DNA of 64,000 bases from Blattabacterium cuenoti (GTDB lineage Bacteria; Bacteroidota; Bacteroidia; Flavobacteriales; Blattabacteriaceae): assembly GCF_014252115.1 (NCBI RefSeq), contig NZ_CP059211.1:372001-436000 (forward strand), in the 5' to 3' direction. The notes below the pieces were generated by a model. The model was not told the origin of the DNA and did no database searches. It saw only the letters and a list, made by a program, of their open reading frames with translations. Positions 8,389 to 18,318 of the stretch are shown piece after piece. How positions within the stretch are numbered: the first letter of the stretch is position 1; each line of letters opens with the position of its first letter. The translations under genes and the position numbers were made by a program.

Positions 8389-9360
8389 ATGATAAAAAAA
8401 GTATTAATTTTAGATAAAAATCATCCTTTTATTATATTCAAATTGAAAAAAGAAGGAATTATTTGTGATGAAAATTACAATGATTTAATTGATAAAATTG
8501 ATGTATCTATATATGATGGTGTTATTTTAAGAAGTAGATTAAAAATAGATAAAAAATTTATTGAAAAAGCTAACAACTTGAAATTTATAGCTCGAATTGG
8601 ATCTGGAACAGAAAATATAGATAAAAATTATGCTACAAAAAAAGGAATAACCTTAATTTCTTCCCCAGAAGGAAATAAAGACGCAGTTGCAGAACATGCA
8701 ATAGGTATGCTTTTATGCATAATGAACAATATAATTTGTTCACATCAACAAATAATTACAAAAAAAAAATGGATTAGAGAAAATAATAGAGGAATAGAAA
8801 TTATGGGAAAAACAATAGGTATCATTGGATATGGAAATATAGGAAAATCTTTTGCGAAAAAATTATCAAATTTTGATGTTAAAATATTATGTTATGACAT
8901 TCTATCTAAAAGAGGGGATTTTTACGCAAAACAGGTTAATATGAATACAATTTTTAAAGAATCAGATATAGTAAGTTTGCACGTTCCTTATACAAAAAGG
9001 ACAAAAGGAATGATAAACTATGATTTCATAAAAAAATTCAACAAATCTTTTTATTTAATAAATACTTCTCGTGGAGGATGTGTTATTACAAATGATTTAG
9101 TAGAAGCATTAAAAAATGGAAAAATATGTGGAGCATGTTTAGATGTGTTAGAATATGAAGAATTTTTTTTTGATAAAAAGATTTCTTGTCATAGAAAATT
9201 TTATAAAAAATTTCTTTATCTTATTCATTCTAATAAAGTAATATTTACACCACATATAGCAGGATGGACTAAAGAATCAAAATATAAAATGGATAAAAAA
9301 ATTGTAGAAAAAATCATTTTTTTAAATCAAAAATTTATGAAAAATGATCATTTTAAATAA
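8389..9360 (+). CDS. serA: D-3-phosphoglycerate dehydrogenase-like 2-hydroxyacid dehydrogenase
   Basis: NAD-dependent 2-hydroxyacid dehydrogenase, most likely oxidising 3-phosphoglycerate in the first step of serine synthesis. The Rossmann motif IIGYGNIGKSF is at about residue 145. The catalytic Arg is in TSRGG (about 226) and the catalytic His in PHIAGW (about 288). At 323 residues it lacks the C-terminal ACT or ASB regulatory domains of long SerA, so serine feedback inhibition through ACT is not expected; this short form is common in Bacteroidota. It starts 3 bp after mrcA. serB and serC are not in the window, so specificity is inferred. Confidence 0.82.
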   Translation: MIKKVLILDKNHPFIIFKLKKEGIICDENYNDLIDKIDVSIYDGVILRSRLKIDKKFIEKANNLKFIARIGSGTENIDKNYATKKGITLISSPEGNKDAVAEHAIGMLLCIMNNIICSHQQIITKKKWIRENNRGIEIMGKTIGIIGYGNIGKSFAKKLSNFDVKILCYDILSKRGDFYAKQVNMNTIFKESDIVSLHVPYTKRTKGMINYDFIKKFNKSFYLINTSRGGCVITNDLVEALKNGKICGACLDVLEYEEFFFDKKISCHRKFYKKFLYLIHSNKVIFTPHIAGWTKESKYKMDKKIVEKIIFLNQKFMKNDHFK

Positions 9361-9470
9361 TTTTTAAGCTATAGAGAGTATTATTCATTTTATCGACTTA
9401 AATTTTACTCACACGAATTTCAAAACTATATATTAATCCACAAAAAATTACATCTTGATCATTTTATCAT

Positions 9471-11138
9471 TCAATAAACATCTTTTAAATATCTTCCTTC
9501 TTTTATCATTTTTTCTATAAAAACTTGTGAATCACATTTTCCTATTTGTTCTATAACATGAAAAATCATTTTTTCGACATCTATACTCATAGGAATTTTA
9601 TTTCCGCAAACATAAATATAGGCTCCATTTTTTATCCAAGAAAAAAACTCTATTCTGTTTTCCCATATTTTATCTTGTACGTAAATTTTTTTTTCCTGAT
9701 CTCTAGAAAAAGAAAAACTAACTTTATGAAGTATTCCTTTTTTTTTCCAATTTTTTATTTCTGTTTGATATAAAAAATTTGTGTCAAAATGTTGATCTCC
9801 AAAAAATAACCAATTTTTACCTTTAGCTTTTGTAACTTCTCTTTCATATAAAAAAGAACGAAAGGGAGAAATTCCAGTTCCAGGTCCAATAAGAATTATA
9901 TCTTTATCCGATTTAGGTAATTTAAATATATGATTCTTATAAATTAGAAAAGATAGCTTATCTCCTATTTTTAATTTAGATAAAAAGTTGGAACAATGTC
10001 CATACACAGTTTTACCATTTAGTTGAAAATGATGACGAGATACAATAATATGAATTTCATTGTCATGAGCTGTAGGGGATGATGAAATGGAGTATAATCT
10101 AGGTTTTATAGGTTCTATAATTTTTATTAAATCTTTTAAAGAATATTTATTTTTCATAGGATATTCCATTAGTAGATTAATAAGTTTCCATTTATGATTT
10201 TTATAGTTTGAAAAAATATTATTTTTTTCAGATAATAAAGAATATTTTCTTAAAAAATTTTCAGACAAATGAAGAATATTTAGATTTTTTTTAAAAAGAT
10301 TAAAAATCTTATTTTTTTCTTGGCATTCGTATTTTTCAAAATCTTTTTTTCTATTTTCTTTTATATATTTGATAATATCATTTACTTCATTATAGGGATT
10401 TTCAGGAAAAACTCCTATAGAATCTCCAGGTAGATATTCAACTTTTTTTTGAACGAAAATTTCAATATGACGAATTTCTTTATCAAGATCTTTTTTTTTA
10501 TTATTTAAAATTATATTATTTACAACTTTTCCACATATTTTATAATTTATTATTTTTGTGTTTTTTTTTTTAAGAAAGTTAATAACTTCTAAAAACCATT
10601 TGTTTGCTTTAATTTCATAATCAACATCGCATTTATACAACGGAATAATTCTCACAGCTCCTATATTATGCAAACGTTTATCTACATCTTCTCCTGCTTT
10701 ACAAAAATGAGAATAAGATTTATCTCCCAATGCTAATACACTATATTTCATTTTCTTTAAAAAAAGATTTTTATTACGATGAATAAAGTCAAAAAAGTCT
10801 TTTGCGGAAGAAGGAGGATCTCCTTCACCATGTGTACTCATTATAACAAAAAAATAATTTTCTTTTTCTAAATTTTTTAAGCAGTATTGATCTAAATTTA
10901 TTAATTTAACTTGAAAATTTTCTTTTTTAACTTTTTGATAAAAATCAAAAGCTAAATTTTTAGCATTTCCTGTTTCTGTTCCATAAACTATAGTAATCTC
11001 GTTTTTTTTAGTAAGATCCTTCTTTTTTCGATGATAGAATAATAACCCAGATATATAACCACTCATCCATATAATTTCTTCTGGAGAAGATTCTTCTATC
11101 AGCTTAAGAAATATTTTTTTATTTGATTCAAATAACAT
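9471..11138 (-). CDS. cysJ: NADPH sulfite reductase flavoprotein (alpha) subunit
   Basis: Diflavin reductase that passes electrons from NADPH through FAD and FMN to the sulfite reductase hemoprotein in assimilatory sulfate reduction. The order is a flavodoxin domain (TETGNAKNLAFDFY, about 51 onward; STHGEGDPP), an FAD domain (RLYSISSSP near 345) and an NADP domain (GPGTGISPFRSF near 415). The C-terminal EGRYLKDVY is typical of CysJ. Length 555 is near the family norm of about 600. It lies downstream of cysE-cysK on the same strand but 102 bp away. The partner cysI is not in this window. Confidence 0.92.
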   Translation of the reverse strand: MLFESNKKIFLKLIEESSPEEIIWMSGYISGLLFYHRKKKDLTKKNEITIVYGTETGNAKNLAFDFYQKVKKENFQVKLINLDQYCLKNLEKENYFFVIMSTHGEGDPPSSAKDFFDFIHRNKNLFLKKMKYSVLALGDKSYSHFCKAGEDVDKRLHNIGAVRIIPLYKCDVDYEIKANKWFLEVINFLKKKNTKIINYKICGKVVNNIILNNKKKDLDKEIRHIEIFVQKKVEYLPGDSIGVFPENPYNEVNDIIKYIKENRKKDFEKYECQEKNKIFNLFKKNLNILHLSENFLRKYSLLSEKNNIFSNYKNHKWKLINLLMEYPMKNKYSLKDLIKIIEPIKPRLYSISSSPTAHDNEIHIIVSRHHFQLNGKTVYGHCSNFLSKLKIGDKLSFLIYKNHIFKLPKSDKDIILIGPGTGISPFRSFLYEREVTKAKGKNWLFFGDQHFDTNFLYQTEIKNWKKKGILHKVSFSFSRDQEKKIYVQDKIWENRIEFFSWIKNGAYIYVCGNKIPMSIDVEKMIFHVIEQIGKCDSQVFIEKMIKEGRYLKDVY

Positions 11139-11240
11139 TTTAATTTTTATTTTGTTTTTTTAAACAATAATTAAATTAATCTTTAAATCAATCAGATTTA
11201 TAAGATCAAAAATTATTACGATTAATAGAGATTTCATCCA

Positions 11241-12152
11241 TTACGAAAAAAGATTATCGACTGATAAATATCTTTCTCCAGTATCATAATTCAACGTTAA
11301 TATTGTGGATTTTTTTGAAAATTTAGGCAATTGTTTTTCTATAGAAGAAAGAGATGCTCCAGTAGATATTCCAACAAGGATTCCTTCTTTTTTTGCCATT
11401 TTTTTAACATAATAAAAAGCTTCTTCTTTAGACACCAAAAAAGATCCGTCTAATATTTTAACATTTAAAATGGACGGAACAAAACCTGCACCTAAACCTT
11501 GCAAAGAATGAGGATTTGGTTTTCCTCCAAATATAACTGGAGATTCTATAGGTTCTACAGAATATATTTTTATATTTGGAAATTGGGTTTTCAATACTTC
11601 TCCAATTCCAGTAATATGCCCTCCAGTTCCTACTCCTGTTATAAAATAATCTATCCCTTTAGGAAAGGCATTAATTATTTCTTTTGCAGTTGTATTTTTA
11701 TGTATATTCGGATTTGAAATATTATCAAATTGTTTAGGCATCCAAGAATTTGGAATAGTTTCTATTAGCTCTTCTGCTTTTTGAATTGCTCCTTTCATTC
11801 CATATTCTTTTGGAGTAAGAATAAATTTAGCTCCAAAAATAGAAAATAATTTCCTTCTTTCAATACTCATAGATTCTGGCATAACTAAAATAAGACGATA
11901 TTTTTTAACAGAACAAACTATTGCTAACCCTATTCCTGTATTTCCAGATGTGGGTTCTATGATAATATCTCCTTTATGAATAATTTCTTTTTTTTCTGCA
12001 TCCTCTATCATAGAGAGAGCAATTCTATCTTTAATGCTTCCTCCAGGATTATTTCTTTCTAATTTTATCCATACTTTATGATTAGGAAATAATCTTTTAA
12101 GACGTACATGAGGTGTATTTCCGATAGTTTTTAAAATACTATCAACTTTCAT
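11241..12152 (-). CDS. cysK: Cysteine synthase (O-acetylserine sulfhydrylase)
   Basis: PLP enzyme that makes cysteine from O-acetylserine and sulfide. The PLP lysine is Lys41 in PGGSIKDR, the substrate loop TSGNTG is at 68-73, and the phosphate-binding glycine loop is GVGTGGHITG. The 303-residue length and adjacency to a serine acetyltransferase (16 bp gap) fit both CysK and flavobacterial proteins named CysM; I cannot separate these by eye. The upstream cysE supplies its substrate, and reduced sulfur would come from the pathway that includes cysJ. Confidence 0.93.
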   Translation of the reverse strand: MKVDSILKTIGNTPHVRLKRLFPNHKVWIKLERNNPGGSIKDRIALSMIEDAEKKEIIHKGDIIIEPTSGNTGIGLAIVCSVKKYRLILVMPESMSIERRKLFSIFGAKFILTPKEYGMKGAIQKAEELIETIPNSWMPKQFDNISNPNIHKNTTAKEIINAFPKGIDYFITGVGTGGHITGIGEVLKTQFPNIKIYSVEPIESPVIFGGKPNPHSLQGLGAGFVPSILNVKILDGSFLVSKEEAFYYVKKMAKKEGILVGISTGASLSSIEKQLPKFSKKSTILTLNYDTGERYLSVDNLFS

Positions 12153-12168
12153 TTTTATTTTCTTTTTT

Positions 12169-12993
12169 TTATATCATAAAATTAATAGGATCAGGAAAAG
12201 GACTATTTTTTCGCATTTTTATTTCACTTTTTTGATAAACTATGGAAAAGGGTGGAATACTTTTTGTAACCCAAACATTTCCTCCAAGAACACTATCATG
12301 ACCTATTATAGTTTCTCCTCCTAAAACAGTGGCTCCAGCATAAATTGTAACTTGATCTTCTATTGTAGGATGCCGTTTTATATTTGCTAGTTTTTTATCT
12401 ACATGAATAGCTCCTAAAGTTACACCTTGATATATTTTAACTTTATCTCCTATTTCTGTACTAGAACCTATAACTATCCCTGTTCCATGATCAATAGAAA
12501 AAGCTTTTCCAATTCTTGCAGATGCATGAATATCAACTCCAGTTTGACTGTGTGCATATTCTGTAATCAATCTTGGAATAATCGGAATTTTTTGAATCCA
12601 TAATTGATGAGCTATTCTATATAATGCAGTAGCAAAAAAACCAGGATAAGAAAGTAAAATTTCTTCTATAACTGTTGCTGCAGGATCCGATTTTAATATT
12701 GCATTAGCATCAATTATTAATGTTCTATAAATATTAGGAATTTCTTTAAAAAAATCTTGAGTGAAATAATAAGAATTTTTTTCATTTATACTTAATTCAA
12801 TAAAAATTGAATATAAAAGTTTTTGTAATTTTTCATAATTCTTTTTAAGAAAAATCACATTATTCAAAATATTTTTATCTGGAGTAAATAAAATATGAAA
12901 TAATGTTTTCACAAAATTTTCAGACTTTTTCTTATCAGGAAAAATATTTTTATTTCTATTATTTTCAAATATAGTTGTTAAAAATTTTAACAT
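12169..12993 (-). CDS. cysE: Serine O-acetyltransferase
   Basis: Acetylates serine from acetyl-CoA to give O-acetylserine, the carbon skeleton for cysteine. The C-terminal half is a left-handed hexapeptide-repeat helix with DHGTGIVIG, KVKIYQGVTLGA and VTIYAGATVLGGETIIG, the expected active-site and acetyl-CoA region. The N-terminal roughly 120 residues are helical and lysine/asparagine-rich, as in the longer Bacteroidota (EpsC-like) form. It is first in the cysE-cysK pair and is divergent from icd across a gap of over 300 bp. Confidence 0.93.
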   Translation of the reverse strand: MLKFLTTIFENNRNKNIFPDKKKSENFVKTLFHILFTPDKNILNNVIFLKKNYEKLQKLLYSIFIELSINEKNSYYFTQDFFKEIPNIYRTLIIDANAILKSDPAATVIEEILLSYPGFFATALYRIAHQLWIQKIPIIPRLITEYAHSQTGVDIHASARIGKAFSIDHGTGIVIGSSTEIGDKVKIYQGVTLGAIHVDKKLANIKRHPTIEDQVTIYAGATVLGGETIIGHDSVLGGNVWVTKSIPPFSIVYQKSEIKMRKNSPFPDPINFMI

Positions 12994-13335
12994 TTATTCT
13001 GTTTTTACTTTATAAAACAGTATTATGATAATTTGTTTATATTATGTGTTGCTTATGAATATAATAAAATTATTCTATTAAAATCTTAAAATAGATTTTA
13101 GACAAAAATCTTTGAATGAACGAATTTATGATTTTTTCAATTTTATAATATAATTTGGATTTGATTATTCAAATTTATTAAGTATTAAAAAAGTTTTCAA
13201 TAGTTTCAAAGAAATAATAAAAATATCGTATTTATTTCATCTTCATTTTTACTTAGATGCAACGCAAATATAAGAATTTCTTTAGAAATTATTTTTTTAA
13301 AAAAAAACATGTTATATTACAAAAAATATTGTTTT
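12994..13335. other. Divergent intergenic region between cysE and icd
   Basis: About 340 bases without a gene, tRNA or open frame of note. It contains three related segments, AAAATCT / AGATTTT / AAAATCT (13080-13111), whose middle copy could pair with either flank. It also holds a short hairpin followed by a T-run (13275-13298) just before icd, and a TATATTTG-like -7 motif on the minus strand at 13265-13272. Because the region is extremely AT-rich, chance pairing is a real possibility. Confidence 0.5.
13275..13298 (+). terminator. Terminator-like hairpin in the icd leader
   Basis: AATTTC (13275-13280) pairs with GAAATT (13285-13290) around a TTTA loop and is followed by A then a seven-T run. 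It lies 38 bp upstream of the icd ATG, so if transcribed it would act in the leader rather than end a gene. The stem is only six AT-rich base pairs, so stability is low. Confidence 0.25.
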
Positions 13336-14580
13336 ATGAAGAAAATTAAAGTCATTAATCCTGTGGTAGAAATAAATGGAGATGAAATGGCTAGAATCAT
13401 ATGGAGATATATAAAAAAATATTTTATTTTACCCTATTTAGATATAGATATTATTTACTTTGATTTAGGGATAGAAAATAGAAATATTACAGACGATCAA
13501 GTTACTATAGATGCTGCTTATGCTATAAAGAAACATAATGTGGGAATTAAATGTGCTACAATTACACCAGATGAAAATAGAATGAAGGAATTTCGTTTAA
13601 AAAAAATGTGGAAATCTCCAAATGGAACTATTAGAAATATTATTAATGGAACTATTTTTAGAGAACCTATCATAGTAAATAATATTGTTCGTACAATTCC
13701 AAACTGGAATAATCCAATATGTATAGCTCGACATGCTTATGCTGATCAATATAACGCTATAGATTTTTTTATTGAGAAAAAAGGAAAATTATATATTTCT
13801 TTTATTCCAGATAATAACAACAACCATACAGAAAATAAACCAATAAAATTTAAGGTTTATCATTTTATGGGACCTGGCATTGCTATGGGTATGTATAATA
13901 CAGATAAATCTATCTATGGATTTGCTCGTTCTTGTTTTAATTATTCTATATATAAAAAATGGCCTCTTTTTTTATCTACTAAAAATACTATATTAAAAAT
14001 ATATGATGGGAGATTTAAAAATATATTTCAAGAGATATATAATAATGAATTCAAATCAAAATTTGAAAAATTAAAAATTACTTATGAACATAGATTGATT
14101 GATGATATGATAGCAAAAGCAATTAAATCAAATGGAAAATTCATATGGGCATGCAAAAATTATGATGGTGATGTCTTATCTGATTGTATAGCTCAAGGAT
14201 TTAGCTCATTAGGAATGATGACATCTATTTTATTAACTCCAGATGGAAAAACTTTAGAATCTGAAGCTGTCCATGGAACAATTACAAAACATTATAGATT
14301 ACATCAAAATGGACAAGAAACATCCACTAATCCTATTGCTTCTATTTTTTCTTGGACTCGTGGCCTTAAACATCGTGCTTTTCTAGACAAAAATACAGAT
14401 TTAAAAGTTTTTTCAGAAAAAATGGAAAAATCATGTATAGATTTTATAGAATCTGGAAAAATGACAAAAGATTTATTTCAATTATCTTTCAATAAAGAAA
14501 AAATAAATAATTATTTAAATACAAAAGAATTTCTTAAGGGATTAAAAGTTTTCTTTAAAAAAAGAATAAATCCAGAATAA
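13336..14580 (+). CDS. icd: NADP-dependent isocitrate dehydrogenase (eukaryotic-like IDH class)
   Basis: Oxidatively decarboxylates isocitrate to 2-oxoglutarate with NADP, feeding the TCA cycle and glutamate synthesis. The sequence is of the homodimeric IDH1-like class, with [11 protein letters not shown] at the start, [20 protein letters not shown] for isocitrate binding, [24 protein letters not shown], and the coenzyme segment [18 protein letters not shown] place the start at ATG 13336 (MKKIKVINP), giving 414 residues; an in-frame ATG at 13309 would add nine unconserved residues. It converges on menE with a 10 bp gap. Confidence 0.94.
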   Translation: MKKIKVINPVVEINGDEMARIIWRYIKKYFILPYLDIDIIYFDLGIENRNITDDQVTIDAAYAIKKHNVGIKCATITPDENRMKEFRLKKMWKSPNGTIRNIINGTIFREPIIVNNIVRTIPNWNNPICIARHAYADQYNAIDFFIEKKGKLYISFIPDNNNNHTENKPIKFKVYHFMGPGIAMGMYNTDKSIYGFARSCFNYSIYKKWPLFLSTKNTILKIYDGRFKNIFQEIYNNEFKSKFEKLKITYEHRLIDDMIAKAIKSNGKFIWACKNYDGDVLSDCIAQGFSSLGMMTSILLTPDGKTLESEAVHGTITKHYRLHQNGQETSTNPIASIFSWTRGLKHRAFLDKNTDLKVFSEKMEKSCIDFIESGKMTKDLFQLSFNKEKINNYLNTKEFLKGLKVFFKKRINPE

Positions 14581-14590
14581 ATAGAATACG

Positions 14591-15619
14591 TTATATTTTT
14601 ATTATTTTTTTTATAATTTCTTTTCTTTTGAATTTATCCAATAAATTATCTGTAAAATGAGAAACAAAAAAAATATTTTTAGGTTTAAAATGTTTTTTTT
14701 TACCATTAAAAATTGCATCTGGAATACATAAAGGAAAAGGATCTCCTTCTATAATTAATATTATTTTTTCTCCTAAAATTTTATCTGAAACTGACGATAT
14801 AAAAAATCGTCTTCCATAAGGAATTAAAAAATTAATTTCTTTTTCTATTAACTCAGGAATAATTTTAATTCCTCCACTATTAATAATATTATCGTATCTA
14901 CCTATCCAAGTAAATGTATTTTTGGAGATCATATGAACAATATCATTTGTTTGAAAAAATGAATCCATACAACATGGAGAAAAAATACCCAAACAATTTC
15001 TATGATCTACACTTAAAGAAACATCATGAAATGATTTATAAAAATTAGATTTATTTAATCCATTAATTTTTTTGATAGCTATATGACCTGAAGTTTCTGT
15101 CATTCCATAAGTAGCATAACAAACTGTTGGAATATTTTGCAATTTTTTTTCCAAAAAATTTGATATAGAAGATCCACCTATTAAAACAATTTTAATATTG
15201 TTTAGATGTTTTAAACTATAAAAAACTTGTATGGGGACCATTGACGCAATATCAAAATTTTCTTTAATATTTTTTAGAGGATTAGATGATGGAGGAATAC
15301 AACATATTTTCCATTTAAAAATAATAGCACGTATTAAAAACATTTTGGATGCTATAAAATCTGGAGATAAACATAATAACCCTTTAATCCCTTTTTTTTT
15401 AAGTTTTAAAAATTCTACGGTTTTTATAGCTCTTTGATACATATGTTCTTTACGTAAAGAAATAATTTTAGGAACACCTGTAGTTCCAGAAGTTGAAGAT
15501 AATATAGGTTTATTATCATACCAATTTTTTAAAAAAGAAAAAATAGAATTTTTCCAATTATCTTTTTCTTTTTTGGAAAAAAAGGTTAATATTTTTTTAG
15601 AAGAAAAGTCTATCCACAT
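14591..15619 (-). CDS. menE: o-Succinylbenzoate--CoA ligase (short form)
   Basis: Activates o-succinylbenzoate with ATP and CoA in menaquinone synthesis. The adenylate-forming signatures are TSGTTGVPKIISL near residue 43, YGMTETSGHIA, and the hinge region GRYDNIINSGGIKIIP. At 342 residues it is shorter than E. coli MenE (451), as is usual for the Bacteroidota type. It is the last gene of the menB-menA-hydrolase-menC-menE cluster, 4 bp after menC, which supports the assignment over other acyl-CoA synthetases. Confidence 0.9.
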   Translation of the reverse strand: MWIDFSSKKILTFFSKKEKDNWKNSIFSFLKNWYDNKPILSSTSGTTGVPKIISLRKEHMYQRAIKTVEFLKLKKKGIKGLLCLSPDFIASKMFLIRAIIFKWKICCIPPSSNPLKNIKENFDIASMVPIQVFYSLKHLNNIKIVLIGGSSISNFLEKKLQNIPTVCYATYGMTETSGHIAIKKINGLNKSNFYKSFHDVSLSVDHRNCLGIFSPCCMDSFFQTNDIVHMISKNTFTWIGRYDNIINSGGIKIIPELIEKEINFLIPYGRRFFISSVSDKILGEKIILIIEGDPFPLCIPDAIFNGKKKHFKPKNIFFVSHFTDNLLDKFKRKEIIKKIIKI

Positions 15620-15623
15620 ATTA

Positions 15624-16724
15624 TTACTTATTTAATAATACTTTTATATCCCATTTTACACGTGGATTATTCCAAATAAAACCCTTTTCGATTTTTAAAG
15701 AAGAAATCCAATTATTTATATATAAAGCACCTGTACTTAAACCATGTACATTATTATATTTTTGATTATTATTATATTTTTTTCCCATTATAAAAGTCCA
15801 TTGAGCAATAGCATTAATACCAATATTACTTTCTAAAGAAGAACTGATATACCATTTTATCCCTCTTTTACTAGCTTCTACTATCCATTCTTCAGATCCA
15901 TAAAAACCACCATTTATACTAGGTTTTAATACAATATATTTAGGTTGAATAATATCTAATAACTTTTTTTTTTCTTCTAATACACTGATATTTTTTAATT
16001 CTTCGTCTAATGCTATAGGTAATTTTGATTTTTTACATATTATTGACATATCTTTCCAATTTCCGGATAATATTGGTTGTTCTACTGAATCGATTATATT
16101 TAAATCATAAAACTTTTTAAGAAAATACAAAGTGTCTTTTATATTACTAAAACAACCATTAGCATCTAAACGTATTTTTATAAATGGATATTTTCTTTTT
16201 ATTTTTTTTAAAACAAAAAATTGGTTATTAAATAATTTTGGACTTATTTTCATTTTTATAAATGAAAAACCTCCATTAATTTTATCTTCTATTTTTTTTA
16301 TTGCATTTTTTCTTTTTATGAAAGAATTTAACCATATTAAATAACTTATAGAAATTCCTTTTTTACCACAAAAAAATTCAGAATAATATAAAACAGGAAA
16401 TTCATTTTTAAAACTTAAAAAAACTTGTTCCAAACCAAAAAAAATAGATGAATATGAAATATATTTATAATAATAACGTATTTCCATTTTTTTTAAGAAA
16501 AGAATTTTTTTAGAAACATTTTTTAGTTCTACTTCAAACTTTTTTAAGTTATTTAAAGCATACTGATCTAATATAGGGTTACATTCTCCTATTCCTATTC
16601 TAGAACCCTTTATTAAAATAATAAACCATATTACATTTTTTTGAAAAGTTCTATTAGAATTAAATATTTTTTTTTTAAAAAAAAATGTTCGTTTCTCTAA
16701 AAAACAATTTAATTCTCTACTCAT
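15624..16724 (-). CDS. menC: o-Succinylbenzoate synthase
   Basis: Dehydrates SHCHC to o-succinylbenzoate in menaquinone synthesis. It is an enolase-superfamily protein: the catalytic lysine pair sits in IKMKISP, the metal ligands in RLDANGCF, EQP and ALDEEL, and a second catalytic lysine in VLKPSINGG. Length 366 is normal for Bacteroidota MenC. The sequence is rich in Lys, Asn and Ile outside the motifs, an effect of AT bias. It starts 5 bp after the hydrolase stop and runs directly into menE. Confidence 0.92.
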   Translation of the reverse strand: MSRELNCFLEKRTFFFKKKIFNSNRTFQKNVIWFIILIKGSRIGIGECNPILDQYALNNLKKFEVELKNVSKKILFLKKMEIRYYYKYISYSSIFFGLEQVFLSFKNEFPVLYYSEFFCGKKGISISYLIWLNSFIKRKNAIKKIEDKINGGFSFIKMKISPKLFNNQFFVLKKIKRKYPFIKIRLDANGCFSNIKDTLYFLKKFYDLNIIDSVEQPILSGNWKDMSIICKKSKLPIALDEELKNISVLEEKKKLLDIIQPKYIVLKPSINGGFYGSEEWIVEASKRGIKWYISSSLESNIGINAIAQWTFIMGKKYNNNQKYNNVHGLSTGALYINNWISSLKIEKGFIWNNPRVKWDIKVLLNK

Positions 16725-16729
16725 TTTTA

Positions 16730-17416
16730 TTAGAAATATATAGTTTTTCCTTTTTCCAATAAAACTAATTCTTTTCCTTTTTTGAAAAATCTTTCTTTTG
16801 CTTTTTCTTTATCAATTCGAATATCTACAAAAGTATCATAATGAACTCCTAATATTTTTTCTGATTTCAAAAAATTTGAGGCAATAATAGCTTCTTCTAT
16901 ATCCATTGTATACCTACCTCCTATCGGTAAAATAGAAAGTTTCAGCTTTCCAAAAGCTGGAATAATACTCATTTCATGCATCACAGATGTATCTCCAGAA
17001 ATATACAAATTTCCTTCATCTGTATGTAAAAGAAAACCTCCTGGATTTCCTCCATAAGTACCATCGTTAAAAACGCTGGAATGAGCTGCCCAAACATATT
17101 TTAACTTTCCAAAAGGAAAAGATATAAAAGAACCATAATTTATTCCATATGTTTTTATACCTTTCTTACTAAAATAATTAGATATTTCATAATTAGAAAT
17201 TACCAAAACATTGTTGAACTTACTTGCAAATAATTCCACATCACATACATGATCATAATGCGCATGAGTCAATAAAATGTAATCTACTCTTTTAATAAAC
17301 TTTAAAAAGTTTGTGTTTATAAAAACAGGATTTCCAGAAAAAAAAGGGTCTACTAATAAACATTGATCATGTATTTCTAATATATATGTACTATGAGAAA
17401 AAAAAGTAATTTTCAT
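16730..17416 (-). CDS. Metal-dependent hydrolase of the metallo-beta-lactamase fold (UPF0173-like)
   Basis: A 228-residue MBL-fold protein with THAHYDH (HxHxDH) near residue 53, HSTYILEI at the N-terminus, GDTSVMHEM and a C-terminal HYDTF, giving the usual two-metal ligand set. The closest description is the UPF0173 metal-dependent hydrolases, whose substrate is unknown to me. Its start overlaps the menA stop by 4 bp and it lies between menA and menC. A housekeeping or menaquinone-linked thioesterase-type role is possible, but there is no direct evidence. Confidence 0.85.
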   Translation of the reverse strand: MKITFFSHSTYILEIHDQCLLVDPFFSGNPVFINTNFLKFIKRVDYILLTHAHYDHVCDVELFASKFNNVLVISNYEISNYFSKKGIKTYGINYGSFISFPFGKLKYVWAAHSSVFNDGTYGGNPGGFLLHTDEGNLYISGDTSVMHEMSIIPAFGKLKLSILPIGGRYTMDIEEAIIASNFLKSEKILGVHYDTFVDIRIDKEKAKERFFKKGKELVLLEKGKTIYF

Positions 17417-18318
17417 AATATAAAACCAATTCCTATACTAATCCCATATAAAAAAGTAAATATCACTAATTTTTTCAATTCTAAATTGAACATTTTTTTT
17501 TCCTTCATATAAATTATTTCTTTTATATGCAATATTAAAAAAATCACAATAAAAATAAAAAAAAACCAATTATAAATAATTTTCTGATTCATAAGCATAA
17601 AATATATACCTAAGAATATTGATGTTAATATAATAATTGTATGATACAATTTAGCATATTTCATCCCTAACCATACAGGTATAGTATGTTTTCCTTTTTC
17701 ATAATCATTATCCAAATCTCTCATATTATTCACATTTAAAACACCTACATTCAATAATCCTATAGATAAAGAAAGAAAAAATACATCTATAGATAAAATT
17801 TGTGTATATAGAAAATAGCTTCCTTCTACTGAAAGAATTCCAAAAAAAATCAATACGAATAAATCTCCCATTCCCGTTACATATCCATAAGGATTAGTTC
17901 CAACAGAATATTTTATTGAACTGTATATACATAATAAAATTCCTATGAAGTACATAAAAAAAATAAAAACATTATTCCATAATAATGTTTGATATAATAA
18001 TAAAAAACCTGAAAAAAAAGATAATATGGAAAATACATAAATAGCTTTTTTCATTTCCAATAATGAAATATAACCACGTTCAATTGTTTTTTTAGGACCT
18101 ATTCGTTTAAAACTATCTACTCCTGTAATACTATCTCCATAGTCGTTAGAAATATTTGCCAATATTTGTAATAATAAAGCAGTTAAAATAGAAAGAACGT
18201 AAGTTGTAAAACTTACATTTTTTATGGATTGAGATATAAGAAAACTCAAAGTAATTCCAGAACAGGATAAAAGTAAAGTGTGAATACGAATTGTATGAAT
18301 CCAATATCTTAATTTCAT
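17413..18318 (-). CDS. menA: 1,4-Dihydroxy-2-naphthoate polyprenyltransferase
   Basis: Membrane UbiA-family prenyltransferase that attaches the isoprenoid tail to DHNA to give demethylmenaquinone. The first Asp-rich motif is [15 protein letters not shown] (about residues 55-69) and the second is [16 protein letters not shown] (about 195-210). Eight or nine hydrophobic helices fill the rest. Its start overlaps the menB stop by 4 bp (18315-18318), showing tight translational coupling in the men operon. Confidence 0.93.
   Translation of the reverse strand: MKLRYWIHTIRIHTLLLSCSGITLSFLISQSIKNVSFTTYVLSILTALLLQILANISNDYGDSITGVDSFKRIGPKKTIERGYISLLEMKKAIYVFSILSFFSGFLLLYQTLLWNNVFIFFMYFIGILLCIYSSIKYSVGTNPYGYVTGMGDLFVLIFFGILSVEGSYFLYTQILSIDVFFLSLSIGLLNVGVLNVNNMRDLDNDYEKGKHTIPVWLGMKYAKLYHTIIILTSIFLGIYFMLMNQKIIYNWFFFIFIVIFLILHIKEIIYMKEKKMFNLELKKLVIFTFLYGISIGIGFIL

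Noticed and set aside
9361..9470. 110-bp gap between serA and cysJ examined for a tRNA or small RNA
   Set aside because: No cloverleaf, conserved tRNA box or stable hairpin was visible.
14591..15619. Short MenE considered as a truncated gene
   Set aside because: All adenylate-forming motifs are present in order and the short length is, to my knowledge, usual in Bacteroidota.
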